Source: GCA-020344715 sp050115935 (lineage in GTDB: Archaea > Thermoproteota > Bathyarchaeia > Bathyarchaeales > Bathyarchaeaceae). From it: 7,079 bases of DNA. Of the stretch, positions 1-5,004 are shown piece after piece. The stretch lies in contig JASFPO010000105.1 of NCBI GenBank assembly GCA_050115935.1, positions 1 through 7,079 of the forward strand, in the 5' to 3' direction. A program made the translations under genes and the position numbers. A model generated the notes under the pieces. That model had not been told where the DNA came from. It saw nothing but the letters and a program-made list of their open reading frames with translations, and ran no database searches. The first letter of the stretch is position 1; each line of letters begins with the position of its first letter.

Positions 1-99
1 AAAGTTGTAGCGGTTCATGGAAAGAACGGACTGGTTAGAGTTCGCTTTCGAAAGGGCTTACCCGGACGAACTGGAATTCAAATCGAGACAATAGGATAA
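1..99 (+). CDS. rpl35ae: 50S ribosomal protein L35Ae, C-terminal end (partial)
   Basis: The frame starting at base 1 is open and encodes 32 residues before TAA at 97-99; the 5' part lies outside the window. The visible residues contain AVHGKNGLVRVRFRKGLPG, the hallmark C-terminal block of L35Ae (a VHG turn, a basic strand, then F-x-K/R-GLPG). L35Ae is a small protein of the archaeal and eukaryotic large ribosomal subunit, absent from bacteria, so this fragment is the best taxonomic marker here. The gene ends 3 bases before the stop codon of the convergent arsR gene. Any terminator must therefore lie inside arsR; a T5 run at 127-131 is a possible site. Identification rests on remembered family sequence over a short stretch. 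Confidence 0.9.
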   Translation, partial: KVVAVHGKNGLVRVRFRKGLPGRTGIQIETIG

Positions 100-102
100 A
101 CG

Positions 103-492
103 TCACCTTCTGGATGTAGTGTTCAGTTTTTCAAACCTCTTTAGGACCTGAAAAACCGTGTCGTTTGAAATCGAATAGAACATCCATTTCCCTCGTCTTT
201 CGCTAAGGATTAGCCTGGCATTTTCTAGAATATTTAGATGGTGAGAAATCGTGGGTTGTGAAATGTCGATTGCAAGGTTGAGTTCGCAAACACACATCTT
301 TCGGTGTGTCAAAAGCTTCAAGATTTTCAGTCTTGTAGGGTCAGAAAACGCTTTAAAAAGCCTCGCTTCTTCTTTCAACTTCTTCCAAGATATGCTCGCT
401 GAGAGTGTTCGAAGCTGCTTGATATGTTCAGATGCGCTTTCTGCAGGACAGATTCCAGAGTCAATTAATCTTTCAACGGCTTTTTCGCTCAA
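103..492 (-). CDS. arsR: ArsR-family arsenic-responsive repressor
   Basis: This 129-residue protein is a winged-helix repressor that should bind the acr3/arsR control region and release it on As(III)/Sb(III). DPTRLKILKLL (51-61) is the typical opening of the ArsR helix-turn-helix domain. It is followed by MCVCEL, with C67 and C69 forming the CxC arsenite site known from ArsR proteins. SQPTISHHLNIL (78-89) is the recognition helix, and RRGKWMFYSI (99-108) forms the wing. A 30-residue N-terminal extension carries one more cysteine (C15), a possible third ligand. The start is TTG at 490-492: GAGG (minus strand, 501-504) lies 8 bases upstream, and an in-frame stop at 508-510 leaves no room for an ATG. 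The gene is divergent from acr3. No arsC, arsA or arsD homologue is visible in the window. Confidence 0.93.
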   Translation of the reverse strand: MSEKAVERLIDSGICPAESASEHIKQLRTLSASISWKKLKEEARLFKAFSDPTRLKILKLLTHRKMCVCELNLAIDISQPTISHHLNILENARLILSERRGKWMFYSISNDTVFQVLKRFEKLNTTSRR

Positions 493-588
493 ACTATCAG
501 CCTCATTTTAGCTTTCTGAAGTTTCTAACATATAAGGAATCAAATAGATATTTTTAAATATTTCAATTTATAACTTTCTCTTCTTCAT
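493..588. promoter_or_regulatory. Divergent arsR/acr3 control region
   Basis: This is a 96-base AT-rich spacer between the two start codons. On the plus strand TTTAAATA (553-560) is a TATA-like box about 27-30 bases before the acr3 ATG at 589, which predicts a leaderless or nearly leaderless acr3 transcript. On the minus strand TTATAT (about 530-535) lies roughly 40 bases before the arsR TTG. This predicts transcription starting near 505-508, just ahead of the GAGG ribosome-binding site. The two boxes are only about 20 bases apart, so one repressor dimer could cover both. I could not find a convincing long inverted repeat to call the ArsR operator; the short palindromes here (TTTAAA, AAATATTT) are expected in AT-rich DNA. 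Confidence 0.6.
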
Positions 589-1635
589 ATGGGGGCACAT
601 AAGATGCCTGGCAAAAGAGGAGAGACACTAGGGGTCTTCGAGAAATATCTTACTTTATGGATCGCCATCTGCATAGTCGCTGGGCTTCTATTAGGAAGGT
701 TTCTTCCTGCCTTCGGCCAATATTTGGACTCTCTGAAATTCGCCAGACTATCCATTCCAATCGGCATCTGCTTATTCTTTATGATGTACCCAACAGTTGT
801 GGGTATAGCTTTTACCGATATCAAGAAGGCAGTGAGGAAGCCAAAACCCATGCTTCTCACGATAATTGCCAATTGGATTATTGCTCCTCCGCTGATGACG
901 CTTTTTGCAAATCTCTTCCTTCAGGGAAATCCCGAATATATTGCAGGAGTGATACTTTTGGGCATGTCTCCATGTACGGCCATGGTCATGTGGTGGATCC
1001 TGCTGGCTAAAGGAGACTTAGCTCAGGGACTAATAAACACCGCCATCAATGCGGTTCTGATGCTGGCTCTGTACGCGCCTCTATCAGCATTCTATCTAGG
1101 CGTAAGTGGCATACCCGTACCTTGGGATCTCATCGCCATGAGCGTGATCATTTTCATAGCTCTTCCAGTATCTTTAGGCGCGATTTCTAGAAGGGTGCTC
1201 ATAGATAGGAAAGGGAAGGAATGGTTTAACGGTATCTATCTTGGGCTTGTACGTAGAATATCCATCATTGCATTGCTTCTCACTTTGATTGTCATGTTCT
1301 CGTTTCAAGGAGAGATAATTCTCAATGATCCTCTTCTTGTAGGCTACCTTGCCGCTCCCAACCTGCTTCATTATGCTGTTATGATTGCTATTACCTATAC
1401 TGCTTCTTGGCTGTCAAATTGGGACTACTCAACATCCATTGACACAACTCTCATCGGTTCAAGTAGCCACTTTGAAGTGGCCATTGCAGTCGCAACAACG
1501 CTTTATGGGCTTAATTCAGGCGCTGCCCTAGCTACAGTGATAGGACCTCTTATGGAAGTTCCGTTAATGCTGTCCCTAGTAAGATTTGGTCTGCGAACGA
1601 GCCACTGGTTTCCAAGGAACAAAAGAAAAATCTAG
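589..1635 (+). CDS. acr3: Arsenite efflux permease Acr3
   Basis: This 348-residue membrane carrier of the Acr3 (BART superfamily) type expels arsenite as an antiporter. About ten hydrophobic segments are visible, beginning at residues 22-40 and ending at 311-333. The Acr3 signatures are present: SPCTAMV (127-133) carries the essential cysteine C129 of the central broken helix. GLNSGAALATVIGPLMEVPLML (about 307-328) carries E323, matching the second conserved residue shown to matter in Acr3 proteins. The length is normal for the bacterial/archaeal subfamily. The ATG at 589 lacks a Shine-Dalgarno but sits at the right distance from a TATA-like box, which fits leaderless translation. An internal ATG at 604 (residue 6), preceded by GGGGG, is an alternative start. 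The gene is divergent from arsR and followed after 22 bases by an unknown small gene. Confidence 0.95.
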   Translation: MGAHKMPGKRGETLGVFEKYLTLWIAICIVAGLLLGRFLPAFGQYLDSLKFARLSIPIGICLFFMMYPTVVGIAFTDIKKAVRKPKPMLLTIIANWIIAPPLMTLFANLFLQGNPEYIAGVILLGMSPCTAMVMWWILLAKGDLAQGLINTAINAVLMLALYAPLSAFYLGVSGIPVPWDLIAMSVIIFIALPVSLGAISRRVLIDRKGKEWFNGIYLGLVRRISIIALLLTLIVMFSFQGEIILNDPLLVGYLAAPNLLHYAVMIAITYTASWLSNWDYSTSIDTTLIGSSSHFEVAIAVATTLYGLNSGAALATVIGPLMEVPLMLSLVRFGLRTSHWFPRNKRKI

Positions 1636-1657
1636 GACTTGAAAATCCAGAAATCCG

Positions 1658-2002
1658 GTGAAAACATGGAGTCATAACACATTGGGGAAGAATGTTCGAG
1701 TCAAAACATGGGAAGAGTTCAAAAGATTAGCTATTGAAGGCAAGCCGAAGAACATCGTTTATATCATCGCCCAAAGCATTCCAGTCAGGAATCTAACTGC
1801 TCTTAAGTTGATTCTACATGTTGAAGACACACAATACATCTTCACCGACTGTGCGAAAGGTGACAAGCTACGGAAAACTGGAATTCCCATTCACAGCGAT
1901 ACTAAAGGAAACCGCTTTATCAAAGACGAAGATGTAAAAAGCTTCATAATGATGCAGCTACAAAGAGAGGATCTGCAAATTTTCTCATACTGGACGATCT
2001 AA
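1658..2002 (+). CDS. Hypothetical protein downstream of acr3
   Basis: I do not recognise this protein. From GTG at 1658 it is 114 residues; from TTG at 1682 it is 106 residues. The TTG has GGAG at 1668-1671 with a 10-base spacer and gives an N-terminus MGKNVRVKTWEEF, whereas the GTG has no clear ribosome-binding site, so the TTG may be the true start. The protein is soluble and mixed alpha/beta in appearance. WEEFKRLAIEGKP (18-30) looks like an amphipathic helix, NIVYIIAQ and LKLILHV are probable strands, and the C-terminus ends in a charged helix followed by FSYWTI. It has a single cysteine (C65), so no metal-thiolate cluster is evident. The 22-base gap after acr3 suggests one transcript, and hence a possible accessory role in arsenic response, but nothing in the protein itself shows that. 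A T7 run at 2099-2105 could end the operon. Confidence 0.7.
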   Translation: MKTWSHNTLGKNVRVKTWEEFKRLAIEGKPKNIVYIIAQSIPVRNLTALKLILHVEDTQYIFTDCAKGDKLRKTGIPIHSDTKGNRFIKDEDVKSFIMMQLQREDLQIFSYWTI

Positions 2003-2098
2003 AAAGAAAGCTTAGCATTTAAATACTCAACATTCTAACGTACTGTTCCTAGTTCCGCAGACGTGTAAGAGCCCACATACTTAAAGAAAACACTGCCC

Positions 2099-2105
2099 TT
2101 TTTTT
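2099..2105 (+). terminator. T7 run, probable end of the acr3 operon
   Basis: Seven consecutive T residues on the plus strand lie about 97 bases after the stop of the gene downstream of acr3. Archaeal RNA polymerase commonly terminates at such T-runs without a strong hairpin. The same run could instead end a short transcript starting from the TATA-like TTTAAATA at 2018-2025. Confidence 0.45.
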
Positions 2106-2195
2106 ATACCACAACTTTTCATACGTATTCTTTTGAATTAAAACAGAGCAAATAGAGAAAAAGAAGCATACAAATTATACTGATTTTGTCTATTC

Positions 2196-2222
2196 CTCGC
2201 AAAGGAGAGATTTCTCAGCGAG
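2196..2222. terminator. Hairpin downstream of the minus-strand nuclease gene
   Basis: CTCGC (2196-2200) is complementary to GCGAG (2218-2222), and inside it GAGA and TCTC pair around a short GATT loop, giving a two-part stem. It begins 10 bases past the stop codon of the minus-strand gene ending at 2233. On the plus strand it is followed by ATTATTTT. It could be a transcript end or RNA-stabilising element for either strand. No strong T-run follows on the minus strand, so the terminator call is tentative. Confidence 0.4.
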
Positions 2223-2232
2223 ATTATTTTGC

Positions 2233-2946
2233 TTATTCTGTTAAATTGTGTCTCTTGGACTTAACTTTTATTGAGAAATGTGTTAATGATGAGGCATAGG
2301 CTGGCAGATCGTTAAGAAAACTTTGCATCTTCAGAATGGGCACTATTGGAACTTCATTGTGGAATTTAAAGGGTCCTTGTGTAAGTGATAAAACCGTTGG
2401 AATGAATGAGGCTTGTTTCCATGTTTGGAGTTTGATCTTTGAGTAGACTGTGGGAAAAGCGTCTGCTAGTGCTTTGGTTCTTTTCATTTGCATTTCAACC
2501 GCTTTCACTATAGCAGCTCTGGTCCAGCCATGATGCCAATGCTTACAGTCTGCACAGACGACAAGAGGCTCCTTACAGGCCACAAGATCGACCTCCCACC
2601 GTTTCTCTGCGTGTTTAAAACGGAAATTGCTTGTTACGTTGTAACTGTTTACTTTGAAAGTCTCAGCAGCCAAGTTCTCAAACTCTCTCCATTGAAGAAA
2701 AGTGCACACGCGTTCAAGATCTGCTCCTAGCCGAATGGCCCGAACTGCAACTCCTAAACGTTGAAAAGATGCCGCCTCAATTACGCCTTGCTTCTGTTGA
2801 CAAAGTCTTTCTTGACAAAGCTTATCCAAAGTCTCATCAACAACTTCGAGTGAAACTCGGGAATCCTTGGCAAGAAGTTCCTTTCGAAATGGTCCTTGCT
2901 TCGTCAATCTTAATAACGAAACGAGAATCCGCCTTTCAATTTCCAT
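2233..2946 (-). CDS. Winged-helix plus PD-(D/E)XK nuclease-like protein (Mrr-type fold)
   Basis: The product has 237 residues. Residues 1 to about 60 resemble a winged-helix DNA-binding domain (short helices, with SLEVVDETLDKLCQERL at 32-48 as a likely recognition region). Residues 84 to about 155 match the layout of a PD-(D/E)XK nuclease core: WREFENLAAETF (86-97) supplies the helix-A glutamate (E88 or E90). WEVDLVA (117-123) supplies the aspartate D120, and CADCKHW (131-137) supplies D133 and K135, i.e. a DxK in place of the common ExK/QxK. All core positions look intact, so it may be active. The segment is rich in Cys/His (C124, C131, C134, H136, H138, H139). No methyltransferase or other restriction partner is adjacent. 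ATG at 2944-2946 has no Shine-Dalgarno, but a TATA-like box lies about 30-37 bases upstream. The family call is from motif pattern; the biological role is unknown. Confidence 0.75.
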   Translation of the reverse strand: MEIERRILVSLLRLTKQGPFRKELLAKDSRVSLEVVDETLDKLCQERLCQQKQGVIEAASFQRLGVAVRAIRLGADLERVCTFLQWREFENLAAETFKVNSYNVTSNFRFKHAEKRWEVDLVACKEPLVVCADCKHWHHGWTRAAIVKAVEMQMKRTKALADAFPTVYSKIKLQTWKQASFIPTVLSLTQGPFKFHNEVPIVPILKMQSFLNDLPAYASSLTHFSIKVKSKRHNLTE

Positions 2947-2975
2947 ACTTATTCAAGACTACTGTACAAAGCTCC

Positions 2976-2983
2976 TATTTTAA
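2976..2983 (-). promoter_or_regulatory. TATA-like box of the nuclease-like gene
   Basis: Read on the minus strand this is TTAAAATA, about 30 bases before the ATG at 2946. It predicts a transcription start near 2953 and a leader of only a few bases, consistent with the absence of a ribosome-binding site. Confidence 0.45.
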
Positions 2984-3152
2984 CAATTGAGCTGATCGAA
3001 ATCATCGGTCGTATGGTAGCCCAATACCCATTAAGTGATTCTTTAAATGAAAAACGCAGTCAGGCTTCAAATTGAGTTCAAAAGTTGAAACGTACGAATT
3101 ACGTTGAAAGTCCCCAAGTTTCGCGGAATAATTCACACAGATACCTCTGGAT

Positions 3153-3160
3153 ATTATAAA
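3153..3160 (+). promoter_or_regulatory. TATA-like box of the zinc-ribbon gene
   Basis: ATTATAAA lies about 50 bases before the ATG at 3207, predicting a start near 3182 and a leader of about 25 bases. That leader contains AAGGGTG (3193-3199), a partial match to an archaeal Shine-Dalgarno, 7 bases before the ATG. The remainder of the 2947-3206 gap shows only short AT-rich inverted repeats and no gene that I can support. Confidence 0.5.
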
Positions 3161-3206
3161 CTCTTAAAGCCAACTTTTTCCAATTTCACGTTAAGGGTGT
3201 ACAAGA

Positions 3207-3434
3207 ATGGCAGAGGTAGGAAAAACTCTGAATGAGTCATTATTTGGTCCCAAGTCTAAATCAGGCAAATGTAAGGGTTGTGAATACCCCTTAGAGATCT
3301 ACGAAATCAACTTCAAGAAAGGCAGAAAGATACTGAGATGCCAAAGATGCGGCCTATACCACTATTACAAGAAAGACTTCGTTGGCAAATGGAAGCTTCA
3401 GAGAGCCGTCAAACCCGATTTCCCTCCACAATAA
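3207..3434 (+). CDS. Small zinc-ribbon protein of unknown role
   Basis: The product is a 75-residue basic protein. Two CxxC knuckles, C22-x-x-C25 (CKGC) and C45-x-x-C48 (CQRC), are separated by 19 residues containing two probable beta strands, which is the geometry of a zinc ribbon binding one Zn(II). The stretch after the second knuckle, YHYYKKDFVGKWKL (51-64), is aromatic and basic and could contact nucleic acid or a partner protein. I do not recognise a specific family. Such small ribbons occur in archaeal transcription, RNA-processing and ribosome-associated proteins, so function is open. The ATG has the partial Shine-Dalgarno AAGGGTG and its own TATA-like box. The class III aminotransferase-like gene begins 53 bases downstream on the same strand but has its own promoter-like sequence. 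Confidence 0.78.
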   Translation: MAEVGKTLNESLFGPKSKSGKCKGCEYPLEIYEINFKKGRKILRCQRCGLYHYYKKDFVGKWKLQRAVKPDFPPQ

Positions 3435-3487
3435 CGTACACACGTGTCATGTAAAAACTTAACAATAGCCTAGACCTATTCCATTTT

Positions 3488-4774
3488 ATGAACCGTTATC
3501 TAGCTAAAACTCAAAAGTCTAAGCGGCTATATGAAAGAGCCAAACGTGTTTTTCCAGCAGGAGTCTCCTACATCATTCGTCACATGGAGCCCTACCCCTT
3601 CTATACAGTGAAAGCACAAGGAAGCAAACTTGTTGACGCAGATGGAAACGAATACATCGATTTCTGGATGGGCCACTACGCGCTAATTCTGGGTCATAGC
3701 CCACCAAAGATCATGAGACAGGTCCACCAGCAAATTGAGAAAGGAACACATTATGGAACATGTCACGAGCTGGAAGTAGATTTAGCCGAACAAGTTGCAA
3801 GGATGGTTCCAAGCGCTGAGATGGTGCGCTTCACGAATTCTGGAACTGAAGCTCTCATGTATACAATTCGGCTAGCTCGGTCATATACTAAGCGAGAAAA
3901 GATCGCTAAGTTTGAGGGAGGTTGGCACGGCGGCTACGACGCGTTACATGTAGCTGTGAAACCACCGTTTAGCGTTCCCGAATCCTGTGGACTAACGAAA
4001 GGAGCCCTGAAAGACACAGTTGCTTTGCCTTTCAACGACATTAATAAAGTCGAAGAAATGATGGGAAAACAGAAGCTAGCCGCAGTTGTTGTTGAACCTG
4101 TGCTCGGAGCAGGGGGTTGTATCCCGCCTGAAAAGCAATTTCTGAAAGCGCTAAGAGATCTATGTTCTGAAAATGGTGCCTTACTTGTTTTTGATGAAAT
4201 CATTACTGGTTTTAGACTTGCACCTGGGGGAGGGCAGCAATTATTCAACGTATTGCCTGACCTCACAGTTCTAGGTAAGATCTTAGGCGGAGGTTTTCCT
4301 GTTGGAGCAATCGCTGGACCAAGGGATATCATGGAACTCATGGACCCGCTTCTTCACGAACGCCCAAAGTTTTCTTTTCATGGTGGAACCTTCAGCGCCA
4401 ACCCGGTTACCATGAGTGCAGGCTTGGCTACGTTAAAGACATTGGAAGATGGCACGATAATTAACGAGTTGAACAAACGGGGAGACAAGCTGCGGAGAGA
4501 ACTTGCCAGTATTTTTGAGCGGAGCCATCTGAGCGTAAAGGTTGTTGGAACAAGCTCTCTTTTCAACACATATTTCTCAGATGAAGAGATAAGAGACGTT
4601 CACGCCGTTTCCAGAGCCGACCGCGAGAAACTAACGCAATATCATGCGCATCTCAAAGCCAACGGAGTGTTCTTCCTCCCTGCGAAAACAGGAGCCCTGA
4701 GCGCCGCGCATACGCAGTCAGATATTGAGAAATATCTTGCCGAGACTGAAAGCTATGTGAAGAGCAACCAATAA
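3488..4774 (+). CDS. PLP-dependent class III aminotransferase, glutamate-1-semialdehyde 2,1-aminomutase-like
   Basis: The protein has 428 residues, the normal length for the family. FTNSGTEALMYTIRLAR (115-131) binds the PLP phosphate. KFEGGWHGGYD (141-151) corresponds to the KFEGxYHGhxD block. VVEPVLGAGGCIPP (201-214) precedes DEIITGFR (236-243), whose D236 contacts the PLP ring nitrogen. LGKILGGGFPVGA (262-274) contains the Schiff-base lysine K264. The overall pattern is closest to GSA aminomutase (HemL), which forms 5-aminolevulinate for tetrapyrroles. However, the substrate-gate region is divergent: after the HGGYD block the expected serine/glycine-rich loop is replaced by residues 157-176, and SFHGGTFSANP (296-306) differs from the usual YQAGTLSGNP. 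It may therefore be a paralogue acting on another amino acid or semialdehyde. No hemA, hemB or hemC gene is adjacent. The ATG at 3488 lacks a Shine-Dalgarno; an AT-rich box near 3451-3462 suggests a short leader. Confidence 0.88.
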   Translation: MNRYLAKTQKSKRLYERAKRVFPAGVSYIIRHMEPYPFYTVKAQGSKLVDADGNEYIDFWMGHYALILGHSPPKIMRQVHQQIEKGTHYGTCHELEVDLAEQVARMVPSAEMVRFTNSGTEALMYTIRLARSYTKREKIAKFEGGWHGGYDALHVAVKPPFSVPESCGLTKGALKDTVALPFNDINKVEEMMGKQKLAAVVVEPVLGAGGCIPPEKQFLKALRDLCSENGALLVFDEIITGFRLAPGGGQQLFNVLPDLTVLGKILGGGFPVGAIAGPRDIMELMDPLLHERPKFSFHGGTFSANPVTMSAGLATLKTLEDGTIINELNKRGDKLRRELASIFERSHLSVKVVGTSSLFNTYFSDEEIRDVHAVSRADREKLTQYHAHLKANGVFFLPAKTGALSAAHTQSDIEKYLAETESYVKSNQ

Positions 4775-4798
4775 CGTAGTCTCCTATAGATGATAAGC

Positions 4799-4806
4799 CT
4801 TAAATC
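4799..4806 (+). promoter_or_regulatory. TATA-like box of the thiCD operon
   Basis: CTTAAATC is centred about 27 bases before 4830, which predicts a transcript beginning at or within a few bases of the first paired base of the TPP aptamer (4831-4832). That agreement supports both calls. Three copies of AATCT (4803, 4811, 4820) and an ATAGAT/ATCTAT inverted repeat (4786-4791 and 4804-4809) surround the box; their significance is unknown. Confidence 0.6.
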
Positions 4807-4830
4807 TATGAATCTATTGAATCTCAATTT

Positions 4831-4926
4831 GGCACCGGGGGAGCTGGGTTAGCCGGCTGAGAGGGTGGCTAAAGCCGCCGACCCCCAAAAAACCTGATCC
4901 GGATAATACCGGCGTAGGGAGTGTGC
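4831..4926 (+). ncRNA. TPP riboswitch (THI element) aptamer
   Basis: All parts of the thiamine-pyrophosphate aptamer are readable. P1 is GCAC (4832-4835) with GTGT or GTGC (4921-4926). P2 is GGGGG (4837-4841) with CCCCC (4882-4886). P3 is AGCTGG (4842-4847) with CCGGCT (4853-4858). CTGAGA (4857-4862) is the conserved pyrimidine-binding loop. An additional stem GGTGGC/GCCGCC (4864-4869, 4874-4879) sits where the facultative stem of this class occurs. ACCTGATC (4892-4899) leads into P5, CCGG/CCGG (4899-4902, 4909-4912) around ATAATA. GGCGTAGGGA (4911-4920) is the conserved pyrophosphate-side segment. It lies directly upstream of thiC, the classical target. TPP binding should lower thiCD expression; the sequence does not settle whether this is by translation or by termination. 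Confidence 0.95.
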
Positions 4927-4951
4927 GTTAAACTCACCTGCATTTAACGCA
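4924..4951 (+). promoter_or_regulatory. Expression-platform hairpin of the TPP riboswitch
   Basis: TGCGTTAAA (4924-4932) and TTTAACGCA (4943-4951) form a perfect 9-bp stem with a 10-base loop. Its 5' arm begins inside or against the 3' strand of aptamer P1, so the two helices may compete for 1-3 bases or stack on each other. ACTC at 4932-4935 is complementary to GAGT at 4993-4996 in the thiC Shine-Dalgarno, offering a way to mask it. A T5 run (4975-4979), flanked by CCAAG/CTTGG (4960-4964, 4980-4984), is a possible termination point before thiC. Which mechanism operates is inference. Confidence 0.6.
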
Positions 4952-4989
4952 ATCGGAACCCAAGGCTAACCTAGTTTTTCTTGGTCCTA

Positions 4990-4995
4990 GAGGAG
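4990..4995 (+). promoter_or_regulatory. Strong Shine-Dalgarno deciding the thiC TTG start
   Basis: GAGGAG lies 9 bases before TTG at 5005-5007 but 21 bases before the first in-frame ATG at 5017. The spacing selects the TTG. It is also the natural target of riboswitch control. Confidence 0.8.
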
Positions 4996-5004
4996 TAGAT
5001 TAAA

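Noticed and set aside
489..506. Five-codon upstream frame ATG..TGA on the minus strand overlapping the arsR TTG
   Set aside because: The overlap of TGA with TTG is suggestive of translational coupling, but GAGG lies inside this frame and the predicted leader leaves no ribosome-binding site for it; chance is more likely.
251..511. Plus-strand open frame over arsR
   Set aside because: It is antisense to the ArsR helix-turn-helix coding region and lacks any domain or upstream signal.
493..588. ArsR operator as a long inverted repeat
   Set aside because: Only short AT palindromes and imperfect repeats such as TTAG/CTAA were found; none is distinctive enough to call.
2990..3120. Possible C/D box guide RNA and short inverted repeats (GATCG/CGGTC, TTCAA/TTGAA, AACGT/ACGTT)
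   Set aside because: Box C-like and D-like motifs occur in the wrong order and the repeats are only 5 bp, expected by chance in this base composition.
3934..4341. Long open frame on the minus strand inside the HemL-like gene
   Set aside because: It lies fully antisense to a well-conserved enzyme, its product is low-complexity (Pro/Ser-rich) with no recognisable motif, and it has no ribosome-binding site.
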